Assembly (NCBI GenBank): GCA_021737645.1
Contig: JAIPDO010000005.1
Coordinates: 44,009 to 108,008 of the forward strand
Direction: 5' to 3'
Length of the DNA stretch: 64,000 bases
DNA from: Desulfarculaceae bacterium
GTDB lineage: Bacteria; Desulfobacterota; Desulfarculia; Desulfarculales; Desulfarculaceae
Below the pieces are notes generated by a model. The model was given only the letters and a program-made list of their open reading frames with translations. It did no database searches and was not told the DNA's origin. Position numbers and translations under genes: made by a program. The first letter of the stretch is position 1; every line of letters begins with the position of its first letter. Shown one piece after another: positions 24,862-34,376 of this stretch.

Positions 24862-25326
24862 TTGAGTTTGTCCTCCCTGCAACCCATACCCCAGCGGCAA
24901 GGCCTTCCCCCTTGGCTGATCGCGGTGGTGGTGGTGGTGGCGGCGGCCATCCTGCTCTGGCCCACCTTGCAGGGGCGCGAGCTTCGGCGCATCGCCGCCC
25001 AGCACCGCGTGGACACGGGCTGGCGGCCCGACTACCGCCTGTTGCCGCGTTTGGGCCTGGCCCATCAAAAAAGCGTGGCCCAGGGCGGCGAACTTTCCCG
25101 TAAGGAGCGCGACGGCCTGTGGTCCGAGTTGGAGGCCTACCAAGGCAGCTACCCGGTATTTTTCTGGCTGGAGCTGGCCTGGCTGGAGGCCAGGGCCGGA
25201 GACGACGGGCGGGCCCGCCGCGCCCTTGAACGGGCCAAAGCCGACAATTTACGCCTTTACAACGACATGACCCGCACCCGCCTGTGGGACCCCTGGCGGG
25301 AGCGCTACGGGCTGCCCCCGCGATGA
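24862..25326 (+). CDS. Small membrane-anchored protein of unknown function
   Basis: 154 residues, one helix near 18-36 (LIAVVVVVAAAILLW) after a short N-terminus, then a soluble helical part with many Arg, Leu and Ala, including ARAGDDGRARRALERAKADN, which resembles a TPR-like helix pair. TTG 24862 is the likely start, with TAGGAGA at 24844-24850; a second TTG is at 24868. The stop overlaps the next gene's ATG (ATGA), so it is coupled to the large GT-C protein. I do not recognise a family. Confidence 0.65.
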   Translation: MSLSSLQPIPQRQGLPPWLIAVVVVVAAAILLWPTLQGRELRRIAAQHRVDTGWRPDYRLLPRLGLAHQKSVAQGGELSRKERDGLWSELEAYQGSYPVFFWLELAWLEARAGDDGRARRALERAKADNLRLYNDMTRTRLWDPWRERYGLPPR

Positions 25327-27752
25327 GCGCCGCCATAATAAAATCAGGCGGCCTCAGCCATCCGGTGGTATGGGCCGCGGGACTGGCCTGGGGCCTGTTG
25401 GCCGCCACCCGCTGGGCAGTGGTCATGGCCGCTCAGGAGGGCGGCCAAAGCGCGGTGATCTGGCAATTGCCTCCCTGGTGGATTCCCGTGGCCGTGGGCT
25501 CGGCGGTGTTGTTGTTGCAGCTTTGGGCCGCCTCTTGGCAACATCGTTGGCTGGCCCGCCAGGGCCTGGAAGCCCCACGGGCCCGCCGCATGGCCGGCCT
25601 GGCCTGGTTGCCCTCCCTGGCCCTGTTTCTGGTGCCCTTGGCCGAGTTTTTGCCTCCCCTGTACGGAGGCAGCCTGGCTCCCCTGGCCCTGTCCCGGGAG
25701 GCCTGGCCTTTTGCCGTCCTGGCCGTGGCCGGAGCAATATTCATACAGACCCGCCTGGCCGCGCCGGAGCTGATTCGCAAGCACGAAGAGCCGCACCGCC
25801 GCTGGCTGGCCCCGGTGGTGTTCCTGCTGGCCCTGGTGTTGTTCGCCGGGGTGGGGGCGCGCCTCACCCAGGTGAGCAACCAGGTGGGGAAATTCATGGG
25901 CGGCGACGAGCCCCAGTACCTTTTCAACGCCCACAGCCTGGCCGTGGACCACGACCTGGATTTGGCCGAGGAGATATTCCTCAGGGAAAACTCCTACTAC
26001 CTGAACCCGGCCAAGGTAATCGGCGGCCACGGCGGCTGGACCCATGACGGAAAGTGGATAAGCAAGCACCGGCCCGGCCTGCCCGCCCTCATGGCCCCGT
26101 TCTACGCCTGGGGCCTCTACCTGGGCCAGGGGCCGCGCAAAACCGCCACCGTGTGCCTGTGGCTGTTGGCCGCCTGGATGGTTACCGAGGTGTTCTGGCT
26201 GGGGCGGCTGTTCACGGGGCGCGAGGGCCCGGCTCTGCTCGGAGCGGCGGGAGCGGCCCTGGCCCTGCCCGGCCTCATCTACTCCAACCTGGCCTTTCCC
26301 GAGATAGCCGCCGCCGCCTTTTCGGTGAGCGCCTTCCGCCTTCTGCGCTCGGCCTCGCGCGGGCAGTGGGGCCTGGTGTTCCTGGCGGGCCTGTTCACCG
26401 CCTATCTGCCCTGGTTCCACGAACGCTTCGCCGTGCTTGCCCTGATTTTGGGGGCCTACTTCCTGGCCCGGTGGCACTGGCGCTCCATAAAGGGCCTGGC
26501 CGCCTTCGCCCTGCCATGCCTGGTTTCGGCCGGGCTGCTGGCCACCTATTTCATGTGGCTCTACGGCCATCCCTATCCCGGCCAGGAGATCCACGCCCAG
26601 GGAGCCTACCTGAATCCCCGGGGCTTCTGGGAGGGCCTCAGCGGCATCTGGGTGGACGCAGGGGAAGGCATGCTCACCTACGGGGCCATCTGGCTGGCCG
26701 CCATGGCCGGGCTGGTGTGGCTCTTGCGCCGCCGCGTGGCCGACGGCTTCTGGTGCTTGGCCATGGCCGGGGCCATGTACGTGGTGGCCGGGCTTTTCGC
26801 CGACTGGTTCGGGGGCATCAACCCACCCTCACGCTATATGGTGGCCGTGGTGCCCTTCCTGGCGGTGGGCCTGGCCGCCGGCGCCCACTGGGGGCCGCCC
26901 CGTTACATGCTTTTCGTGGTGGTGCTGGGCGCGCTGAGCCTGGCCGCCTCGTTCTGGGTGATGCACTACCCCTCGGCGGTGTATGGCCACAAGGTGGTCT
27001 TGGGCAGCGGCTTGCAGTTCCCGCTTATCGACAACCTACTGCCCGCCTTCATCTTCAACTACAAAGTGCCGGAGGTGAACGCCGACCTGGCGCGTATCTG
27101 GATGTTTTTGGCCTTGGTGGCCATGGTGGCCATGAACCTGGGCAACCAGCGCTTCGGCCCCGGCCGCTCGCTGGTAGGCCTGCTGCTGACCATGCTCCTG
27201 GTGGCCGGAGCCGGAGTGGCCGCCGATCACATAGGGGCCGGGGTGCTCAACTACACCAACCCGGCTCAGCGGGTGGTGCTGTGGAACCGCCTCTCCGACC
27301 TGCCACCGGGCGGCGTCGTCTGGAGGATGGGCGACGACGCGGTGGAGCCCAAGGCCCTCATGAAGCTTCCCCTGCCCCCCGCCCGCTATCAGCACGGGGC
27401 GTCCAAAACCGCCCCGGACGACCCCCAGGCCCTGGACATCCCCGCCGGGAACAAGCCCGATCTGTTCGTGTGGGGGCAGTATCTGGCCCTGCCGCCGGGG
27501 CGGTACCGGGCCACCGCCAGCCTGAGCAGCCCCTACGCCGGGCCGGAGCAGGTGGCTTGGCTGGACCTGAGCGAAAACAAGGGCCAGAGCACCCTTTTGG
27601 GCCGCAAGCTCAGCGGGGAGCAGCTTAACCAGCCGGTGAGCCTGGAGTTCGGTTTGCATCGCTGGGCCACCAACCTGGAGTTTCGAATAGGCTCCACCGG
27701 CCTGGCCCCCCTGCGGGTGCTCTCCATGAGCATCACCCGGCTGGAGCCATGA
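25323..27752 (+). CDS. Large GT-C-like membrane protein with soluble C-terminal domain
   Basis: 809 residues. About 14 hydrophobic helices lie in residues 10-620. GGDEPQYLF (Asp195, Glu196) lies after a helix in the place where GT39-like enzymes have their acidic catalytic pair, and SKHRPGLP follows as in related proteins. The last about 150 residues are soluble and beta-rich, with a PPGRYRATASL strand, and look like a carbohydrate-binding-type sandwich without clear assignment. Start ATG 25323 overlaps the preceding stop, and the stop overlaps the next start, so three genes are coupled. Likely a glycan-transferring enzyme; donor and acceptor unknown. Confidence 0.7.
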   Translation: MSAAIIKSGGLSHPVVWAAGLAWGLLAATRWAVVMAAQEGGQSAVIWQLPPWWIPVAVGSAVLLLQLWAASWQHRWLARQGLEAPRARRMAGLAWLPSLALFLVPLAEFLPPLYGGSLAPLALSREAWPFAVLAVAGAIFIQTRLAAPELIRKHEEPHRRWLAPVVFLLALVLFAGVGARLTQVSNQVGKFMGGDEPQYLFNAHSLAVDHDLDLAEEIFLRENSYYLNPAKVIGGHGGWTHDGKWISKHRPGLPALMAPFYAWGLYLGQGPRKTATVCLWLLAAWMVTEVFWLGRLFTGREGPALLGAAGAALALPGLIYSNLAFPEIAAAAFSVSAFRLLRSASRGQWGLVFLAGLFTAYLPWFHERFAVLALILGAYFLARWHWRSIKGLAAFALPCLVSAGLLATYFMWLYGHPYPGQEIHAQGAYLNPRGFWEGLSGIWVDAGEGMLTYGAIWLAAMAGLVWLLRRRVADGFWCLAMAGAMYVVAGLFADWFGGINPPSRYMVAVVPFLAVGLAAGAHWGPPRYMLFVVVLGALSLAASFWVMHYPSAVYGHKVVLGSGLQFPLIDNLLPAFIFNYKVPEVNADLARIWMFLALVAMVAMNLGNQRFGPGRSLVGLLLTMLLVAGAGVAADHIGAGVLNYTNPAQRVVLWNRLSDLPPGGVVWRMGDDAVEPKALMKLPLPPARYQHGASKTAPDDPQALDIPAGNKPDLFVWGQYLALPPGRYRATASLSSPYAGPEQVAWLDLSENKGQSTLLGRKLSGEQLNQPVSLEFGLHRWATNLEFRIGSTGLAPLRVLSMSITRLEP

Positions 27753-30700
27753 ACCAAGCGCCTAAAGAGCAGGCAGCGCCACGCCGCGCCTGGCCCGCCG
27801 CCCTGGCCGTGACCGTGCTGTTGGCCCTGCTCGCCCTGGCCCACACCTGGCCCCTGGCCGCCCACTGGAACCAGGCCATCCCCTACGTGTATCACCCCTC
27901 GCCGGGCTGGGAGCTGGTGCCCCAGATGCCCGGCGACCATTTGCAGTTCTATTACTGGTCCTGGCTGTTCACCGACAACGTCACCGGCCCCAGCGCCTTT
28001 CCCAGCAACCCCTACGAGTTCAACACTTTTCTGCACCCCAAGGGCATCGCCCTGTACGCCAACTTTCCCTTCTCCCTGTTCTACCTGGCGCTAAAGCCCC
28101 TGGGCGCGCTGTCGGCCTACAACGCGGTGGTGCTGTTGACCTACCTCCTGGCCGGGCTGGCCGCCTTTGCCCTGGCGCGGCGCATGCTGGGCAGCTCCCT
28201 GGCCGCCCTGCCCGTAGCCCTGATCTACGCTCTGTTGCCCTTTAGGGCATCCCAGGCCCTGTCCGGCCACCTCTACGGCTTCATCGCCTTTTTGCTGCCC
28301 GCCACCCTCTGGTGTTTGGAGGTGGGCTGGGCCAAGCGTTCGGCCTGGTGGGGCGCCCTGGGCGGGCTCTTGCTGCTGGCCGTGGGGCTCATGGAAGGGC
28401 ACCTGCTGTTTTACACCACCCTGCTCATGGGCCTGTACGTGCCCCTGCGCCTGCTCACCCTCACCACCCCGGCCGAGCCGAGCGGTGGTGCCCAAGCGGG
28501 CGGCGCGGCCTCTGCCTGGTGGGTGGCCGGGGCGGGGCTGGCCCTTGGGCTCAGCCTGCATTTGGCCGCCGGGCGGGGCAATGAAGGACTAGCCACGGGC
28601 CTGGCCCTGGCGGTGAGTTTGGGCCTGGGCCTGGTGCTGCTCATGTGCCTGTGGCTGGTGCTGGCCGAGTTGGCCGCCCGGCTCACCTCCCTGGGCCTCG
28701 CGGGCTCGCGTGATTACCTGGCCCGTGGCCTGGCTCCCCTGCTGCTCAGCCCCTTGTACGCGGTGCAGTACCGGCTGGACGTGCCTCACCTGGGCAAAGC
28801 GCTCATCGCCGCCCTGCTGCTGTGGGGGGCCTGGCGCGCCCTGCCCGCCTTGTGGAGGTCCCGGTGCTGGCCCGGCTTCCCTCGGGGCACCTGGCCGCCG
28901 CTGATCGCCCTGGGCATCGGCTGGGGCCTGGGCGCGGCGGCCATGATGGTGCAAAAGGCTCGGGTGCTGGATGAGAGCATCGCCAGCCAAGGCCGCAGCC
29001 TGGGCGAGGTAAAGCTGTTCGCGCCGCGCCTGGCCGACCTGTTCCGCCTCAGCCCGGCCCACTCGGAGCAGGTGGTCTACCTGGGCCTGGTCACCCTGGT
29101 GCTGGCCGGGGCGGGCCTGGTGCTGTTGGCTCTGGGCCGCCGGGACCAGGGCCTGCGCGCCCCGGCGGCGCTGTGGGCAGTGCTGGGGCTGCTGGCCGCC
29201 CTGCTGTGCCTGGGGCCCAACCTGCCCCAACTGCCGCTGTACAACTGGCTCTATGAGTACATGCCCTTTTTCAACTACCCCAGGGTGCCCGGCCGTTTGG
29301 TGATCTTCGCGGTGCTGTTCCTGGGTCTTTTGGGCGGCTGGACCATCAAGGAACTGGCCCGCGCCTGGGGAGGCGGCCGTTTGGCCGTGGTGGTCCTGGC
29401 CCTGGCGGTGAGTTTGGGGGTGGCCTGGGACTTTCGGCCCGCCCGCGATCCGGGCCTGTGCCTCATGCCTCCGCCCGGCCCCCTGGCCGCGGCGGTCAAG
29501 GACAAGCTGCCCACCGGCCCCAAGGCCGACCAGCGCTTGCTGGGCCTGCCCATCTGGCCGGGAGACTCCCACCAGTCCTCGGTGTACGAGCTTTTGATCT
29601 CCCAGACCAGGGCAGTCATGGTCAATGGCTACTCGCCTCAGGTTCCCCAGGCCTACGTGGATCAGGTTTTCTGGCCCCTGTACTCCCTGGACTTCGGCCT
29701 GGTCACCCCGGAAGCCGAGGACACCCTCAAGCGGCTCAAGGTGGGCATGGTGGCCTTTTACGAGGACGAGGAGGTCTACACCCGCAAGGTGTGCCCCTTC
29801 CCGCCCGAGCTGGCCCGCAGGCGGCTGGAGGCCGGGGGCCGCTTCCAGTCCGAACTGCAAACGGGTAACGTGTGGCTGCTTAAGCCCCAAGACCAAGCGC
29901 TGGACCCCGCCCAGGCCCTGGCCCAGGTCTCGCCGGTGACCAGTTGGTGGGACGCCTCCTGGCTGCCCGGCACCACCGGGCGGCTGGTGGAGGACCAAAA
30001 CGCCTCGGGCTGGGGGCTGCTGTTCGAGGAAACCCAGCACTTCGGCGGCCCACTGGGCCCGCGCCTAAAGCGCCCGGCAGGCAACGTGGCCCTGGCCCGC
30101 GCCGGAACCGACCAGCCCGGCTGGCTGGCCAGAGGCCCGGGACGTCCCTTGCCTCCTGGTAATTACGTGGCCCGCCTGCGTCTGCGCCGGGGGAGCGGCG
30201 GCATGCCCGGCCGGGTGGAGGCGCTGGACAAGGCCGGTGGCAAGGTGCTGGCCGCCCTGGACCTGAGCCCCGCCCTGCTGCCTGATGACAAGGCCTGGCA
30301 CGACGTGGCCCTGCCCTTCACCTTGGGGGGCCTGGTTCCCCTGGAGCTTAGGGTGTGGTTCAGCGGGGAGGCCGACTTGGCCCTGGACGTGGCCCTGATC
30401 AATTTCGCGGGCATGGAGCGGCCCCAGACCTATTACCCGGCCAGCCGCCTGTGGCGGCAAACCGGGGAGCTGGTGGCCGACCCCCAGGCCCCCACCGGCT
30501 TGGCGGTGCGGGCCAAGGCAGGCTGGACCCCGCCCCTGTATCTGATGCACGGCCCCCAGCAGACCTACCCGCCGGGGCGCTACGTGGCCCGTTTTTCTCT
30601 GGCCGCCCCAAAGGGCACCCCGCCGGGCGCCCTGCTGGCCCAGGTGGCGGTGGCCACCGATCTGGGGCGTCTGCCCCTGGCCGCGGCCCAGGTGCACGGC

Positions 30701-30838
30701 CGCGACCTGGGGCCGGAATACCGCCAAATAGAGCTGAAGTTCGAGTTGAAACGTCGTTGCGAGTTGGGCCTGCGGGTGCGTTTCGCCCAGGGTGGCCAGG
30801 TGCGGGTGGCCGGGGCCTCGGTTACTTCTTCGGAGTAG
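27749..30838 (+). CDS. Very large GT-C/YfhO-like membrane protein with tandem beta-sandwich tail
   Basis: 1029 residues. About 12-14 helices span residues 15-570. MPGDHLQFYYW near residue 65 gives an acidic residue in the first extracytoplasmic loop, as in GT-C enzymes. The following soluble part has at least two beta-sandwich-like units, recognised by similar strands (LPPGNYVARLRLR near 800 and YPPGRYVARFSLA near 935), so the module is probably duplicated. The gene at 25323 has a related PPGRYRATASL strand. It is the last gene of the coupled trio and its stop overlaps the convergent gene by 17 bases. Confidence 0.68.
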   Translation: MNQAPKEQAAPRRAWPAALAVTVLLALLALAHTWPLAAHWNQAIPYVYHPSPGWELVPQMPGDHLQFYYWSWLFTDNVTGPSAFPSNPYEFNTFLHPKGIALYANFPFSLFYLALKPLGALSAYNAVVLLTYLLAGLAAFALARRMLGSSLAALPVALIYALLPFRASQALSGHLYGFIAFLLPATLWCLEVGWAKRSAWWGALGGLLLLAVGLMEGHLLFYTTLLMGLYVPLRLLTLTTPAEPSGGAQAGGAASAWWVAGAGLALGLSLHLAAGRGNEGLATGLALAVSLGLGLVLLMCLWLVLAELAARLTSLGLAGSRDYLARGLAPLLLSPLYAVQYRLDVPHLGKALIAALLLWGAWRALPALWRSRCWPGFPRGTWPPLIALGIGWGLGAAAMMVQKARVLDESIASQGRSLGEVKLFAPRLADLFRLSPAHSEQVVYLGLVTLVLAGAGLVLLALGRRDQGLRAPAALWAVLGLLAALLCLGPNLPQLPLYNWLYEYMPFFNYPRVPGRLVIFAVLFLGLLGGWTIKELARAWGGGRLAVVVLALAVSLGVAWDFRPARDPGLCLMPPPGPLAAAVKDKLPTGPKADQRLLGLPIWPGDSHQSSVYELLISQTRAVMVNGYSPQVPQAYVDQVFWPLYSLDFGLVTPEAEDTLKRLKVGMVAFYEDEEVYTRKVCPFPPELARRRLEAGGRFQSELQTGNVWLLKPQDQALDPAQALAQVSPVTSWWDASWLPGTTGRLVEDQNASGWGLLFEETQHFGGPLGPRLKRPAGNVALARAGTDQPGWLARGPGRPLPPGNYVARLRLRRGSGGMPGRVEALDKAGGKVLAALDLSPALLPDDKAWHDVALPFTLGGLVPLELRVWFSGEADLALDVALINFAGMERPQTYYPASRLWRQTGELVADPQAPTGLAVRAKAGWTPPLYLMHGPQQTYPPGRYVARFSLAAPKGTPPGALLAQVAVATDLGRLPLAAAQVHGRDLGPEYRQIELKFELKRRCELGLRVRFAQGGQVRVAGASVTSSE

Positions 30839-33800
30839 CCTCCGGCGCGGACACCTCGATTTTGCTCACTTCCAGGTGACGGCGTCCTGCGTCCTCGCCC
30901 TCGATCACCGGCAGGGCATCGCTGGCCACCGCCGGGTCCCACAGGCCCACGGTGAGGGTGTAGGCCCCCGGTTTGGTGCCGGGAGGCACGCTCAGGCTCA
31001 GGTCTTCGCGCACCACCTGACCGGCGCGCAGGGTGGTCATGGAGCGGTTGCCGCGATCCAGGCGATGGTCGTAGTTGAGCACTCCACCCGGCCCCACCAA
31101 ATGCACGAAAATAGTGTAGTCCACCGGCACCGCCTGCCAGGCCCGCCAGTAAAGATTCACCTCCAGCTTACCGCCGGGCTTAACCTTGTTCTTGGGCAGA
31201 TCATAGCCCAACAGGCTCATGCCGTCGTCAAAGCGGCTCACCCTTTTGAGCGAGGGCCGCAGATGGCCCAGGCGTTTGTCCACCCTGGCCAGGGCGTCCT
31301 TTTGGCGCAGGTCCTTGTACAGGGCGCCCACCTGGGCCAGGCGGTCCGGAAAGGAATGGTAGGCCTCCTCGGCCTGGTTGGTCACCTTGGCGGCCTGCTC
31401 CAATTTGCCGATCTCGAGCAGGGAGCGGGCCAGGGGCAGATAGGCGGCGCGGTAGCCGGGCGACAGATCCAGAAGCGCCTGAAAAGCCTGCACCGCCTCC
31501 TGATGCTGCCCAGCCCCCAGGGCCACCAACCCGCGGGCATCGTAGTACCAGAGCAGTATCCGGCGCATGTGGGCCTGTATATCCGCCCCCACCCTGAGGC
31601 CCTCCAGGCTGAGCCCGGCGTCTTGGGCCAGGTTCAGGCGAAGTTCCAGGCGATTGCCGTCCTCGGACAAGTGGAAGGGCATTTCCAGGCCGCCGCCCGC
31701 CAGGCTCTCCCCGGTTATGTCCCCACTGGCCACCAAGCGGCTGCCTTGGGGACCCATAGCCCTCAGTTCGGCTTGGCCCAAGACCCGCTGTGGGTCGTCC
31801 TGGGCTTGGCCACGCATTTTAACCACCGCTTTCCACTGTCCCTGGGGCCAAGGAGTCTTGAGCCACAGGTTGAGCACCAGGCCCTCGCCCTTGGCCGAAC
31901 GGCGCAGGCTGCCGGTGAAGCCTTTGCCTTGCAGGCTCACCGGCCGGTCGTCCCCCAGGTAAAGCGCGCCCAGAATCTCGTAGTCCAACGAGGTGGCCCG
32001 TTTTAAAAGCTCCAGGTCATAGCCGGTGAGTTGGGCCAGATTTTTTCGCCAGGCCTGGTCCTTGACCCCGCTGGCCAGGGCGATGTAGCGGCCAGGGGAC
32101 ATGTAGTCGAGATGGAACAAGGCCAGGGAGGCCTCTTTGAGCTTGTTCTGCCGGGCTAGGGAACCGGCCAGCATGCTCATGGCCTCGAAGCCTTGGTGCT
32201 TTTTAACCGCCAGCTCCAGCCATTCCTGGGCCCGGCCCCACCGCCCGGCCTCCATGTCCAGCTTGCCCAGAAGCAAGGGATCGGACAACAGGCGGGCCCA
32301 CAGGACGCCCTTGTCCCCCAAACCCAGCTTCACCGGATACAGGCCGTCGACCACCGGGGGCCAGCCCCGCACCGCCAAGGGGAGGTCCATCTGCTGGCCG
32401 GGGTACAAGGTCAGGTGTTGCCGGTGCCATGGCCCCTGGGTGAGTTTCGCCTGAAGTAGCCCGGCCCCCAGGTTGCGCAGGCGCAGGCCCACCGGCGGGG
32501 CTCCGCCCATGCGGCGCAGCACCCGCACCACTTGGCCGTTTGGAGAGGCCAGCATCGCCGCATCGTCGCGGCTGTAAGGCATGCCGGTCTGATAGACCAA
32601 GCCATAAGGGCGCCCGGCCCCCACCGGCGGGCGGTCAAGGGCCAGAGGCTCTTTGACATGGCTGCGGGGGGTGGGGGCATACACCGCCAGGGTGGGATTG
32701 ATCAGTTCCGGCGACACCATGCCCAGACCCCAGAGGCTCCGGCCCCAAGCGCTCCTCAGGTCGAATCGTTGCAGGGGTTGGCGGGCGGCCAATGCTTCGC
32801 CAAGGCGATCGTCCGTTCCCGCCGTGCGGGCCTGCGCGGGGTCCAGCACCAGATAGGCTCCCTTGGTGTCCTGGCCGGGCCGCCAGAGCCGTGCGCCGGG
32901 GAATATGTCCAGGGGCGCGCCGGGGCCACTCAGCAGCGGGGTGCCGGGAGGCAGGTTGGCTTCCAGCCAAAAGCGGGCTGCGGCCACGGTGCCGTCCTGC
33001 CAAAACAAATAGCCCACCCCGGAGGAGCGCCACGCTCCGCCCAGGGTGATGGCGGTGAGCAGCACCCCCACCGCGGCAACCTGCCAGGCATACACCGGCA
33101 GGCGGCGGCAGAGCAGCACCAGAGGCCACACCGCAGTGACCAGCGCTCCGGGCAACCACAAGGCCAGCCAGCTCTGTCCGCTGGTGCCGGGCCAGGACAG
33201 AGCCAAAAGGGCCGGAAGCACCGGGGTGAGGGCCACCACCAGGCGGCGTCCCTGCCCTTTTTTAAGCAGTATCACCACGCTCAGCAGCCATAGGGCTGCT
33301 ATCTCCAGGCCTTCCCAGCCCAACAGGACGCGGCTTTGCTGGGCAAAACGGGCCCGGATCAGCGACGGCCAGTCGGCCCCGGCGGGCAGGAGCACGCCCA
33401 GGCTGGATATGTCCCAGGTGTTGTTTGCTTCATGGGGCCACCATAGTCCGGGCGCACCCAGGCCCAGCCCCAGTATCAAACCGGCCACCAGGCACAGGGG
33501 CCAGAGCAGCCAGCGGCGCGAGGCCGGAGCCCTGGCGGAGCGCCCGGCCACCAACCATGCGGCCAGGCCCACCGGCCACAAGAGCAGGCCCAGGGCCGAG
33601 GTGGCCGCGCCCAAGCCCAGAACCAGGCCCAGAGCGGCCATGACGCCCTTACGCGGATCCTCCATGGTCTGCCAGGCCAACAGGGCGGTCAAAAGAGCCA
33701 AAAGGCCCAGAGGGGTTTCCAGGGAAATGTAGTGGCTCTGCACCACCAGCAGGGGGCTTACCGCCACCACGGCGGCGGCCAGCAGGCCGGTGGCCACGCT

Positions 33801-34190
33801 GTCGAAGCAGCGGCGGCCCAAAAGGTAGGCCAGGGGGATTTGCCCGGCTCCCATCAACACGGCGCACAGACGCCCGGCCAGGCGCGGGTCCATAGCCCAC
33901 TCGCCCACGAAACGCGCCTGGCCCATCAACAGGGCCAGGCCGCCGCTAATCAAGGTTACGGCCCCTTGCAGCAGGGCGGCCAGGGAGAAAAAGGCCTGGG
34001 TGATCAGGCCGGGATAGACCGGCGAGGACCAACTAAGGGCGGCGATGACCCGCCAGCCCCATTGCTCGGGACCGCCCTCCCCGGTGGCGAGAGCTTCCCA
34101 GTCCAGGCCCCACAGGCGCAGGCCCAGTCCCAAAAGCAACAAGGCGGCCAGGACTATGCGCCGGGGAGGTATGTAGCGTCCCAAGGTCAT
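30822..34190 (-). CDS. Very large GT39-like membrane protein with TPR region and C-terminal sandwich domain
   Basis: 1122 residues. The first about 430 residues are a GT39/PMT-like core with about 12 helices. A long soluble region follows, with TPR-like helices near 935-985 (GAGQHQEAVQAFQALLDLSPGYR is one unit). The last about 110 residues begin LLGYDLPKN, with KPGGKLEVNLYWRA and YTIFVHLVGPGG, a beta domain commonly found at the end of GT39-like proteins. ATG 34190 is chosen because the longer frame adds a Gly/Pro-rich end without membrane character. It stands alone on the minus strand and overlaps its convergent neighbour by 17 bases. Confidence 0.7.
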   Translation of the reverse strand: MTLGRYIPPRRIVLAALLLLGLGLRLWGLDWEALATGEGGPEQWGWRVIAALSWSSPVYPGLITQAFFSLAALLQGAVTLISGGLALLMGQARFVGEWAMDPRLAGRLCAVLMGAGQIPLAYLLGRRCFDSVATGLLAAAVVAVSPLLVVQSHYISLETPLGLLALLTALLAWQTMEDPRKGVMAALGLVLGLGAATSALGLLLWPVGLAAWLVAGRSARAPASRRWLLWPLCLVAGLILGLGLGAPGLWWPHEANNTWDISSLGVLLPAGADWPSLIRARFAQQSRVLLGWEGLEIAALWLLSVVILLKKGQGRRLVVALTPVLPALLALSWPGTSGQSWLALWLPGALVTAVWPLVLLCRRLPVYAWQVAAVGVLLTAITLGGAWRSSGVGYLFWQDGTVAAARFWLEANLPPGTPLLSGPGAPLDIFPGARLWRPGQDTKGAYLVLDPAQARTAGTDDRLGEALAARQPLQRFDLRSAWGRSLWGLGMVSPELINPTLAVYAPTPRSHVKEPLALDRPPVGAGRPYGLVYQTGMPYSRDDAAMLASPNGQVVRVLRRMGGAPPVGLRLRNLGAGLLQAKLTQGPWHRQHLTLYPGQQMDLPLAVRGWPPVVDGLYPVKLGLGDKGVLWARLLSDPLLLGKLDMEAGRWGRAQEWLELAVKKHQGFEAMSMLAGSLARQNKLKEASLALFHLDYMSPGRYIALASGVKDQAWRKNLAQLTGYDLELLKRATSLDYEILGALYLGDDRPVSLQGKGFTGSLRRSAKGEGLVLNLWLKTPWPQGQWKAVVKMRGQAQDDPQRVLGQAELRAMGPQGSRLVASGDITGESLAGGGLEMPFHLSEDGNRLELRLNLAQDAGLSLEGLRVGADIQAHMRRILLWYYDARGLVALGAGQHQEAVQAFQALLDLSPGYRAAYLPLARSLLEIGKLEQAAKVTNQAEEAYHSFPDRLAQVGALYKDLRQKDALARVDKRLGHLRPSLKRVSRFDDGMSLLGYDLPKNKVKPGGKLEVNLYWRAWQAVPVDYTIFVHLVGPGGVLNYDHRLDRGNRSMTTLRAGQVVREDLSLSVPPGTKPGAYTLTVGLWDPAVASDALPVIEGEDAGRRHLEVSKIEVSAPEATPKK

Positions 34191-34376
34191 GGGGCATTGT
34201 GCGGCGCGCACGCCGCCTGGGTCAAGCGGGAGGCAAGGACCGCCCACATATTGAATGAAGCTAGATCGGCTGCGGGCGGCGATTTGGTGAGTATGCGTCT
34301 CCTATGGAAAACCATCAGCTTTGCCATAGGGCCGCATATATACCAATCCCAACCGGCACTCATGAAATATGAAAGC
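34191..34376. other. Intergenic region with a short inverted repeat
   Basis: CCTATGG (34301-34307) and CCATAGG (34325-34331) are perfect inverted arms around 17 bases. It lies downstream of the NIL/ferredoxin gene on the minus strand but lacks a clear T-run after the hairpin, so terminator function is doubtful. No RNA gene is seen. Confidence 0.35.

Noticed and set aside
25344..26594. 416-codon open frame on the minus strand
   Set aside because: It lies opposite the GT-C gene at 25323, with low-complexity Gln/Gly-rich sequence and no ribosome binding site.
28589..30040. 483-codon open frame on the minus strand
   Set aside because: It is antisense to the large GT-C gene, has a Gln/Gly/Pro/His-rich composition and no motif; typical of high-GC shadow frames.
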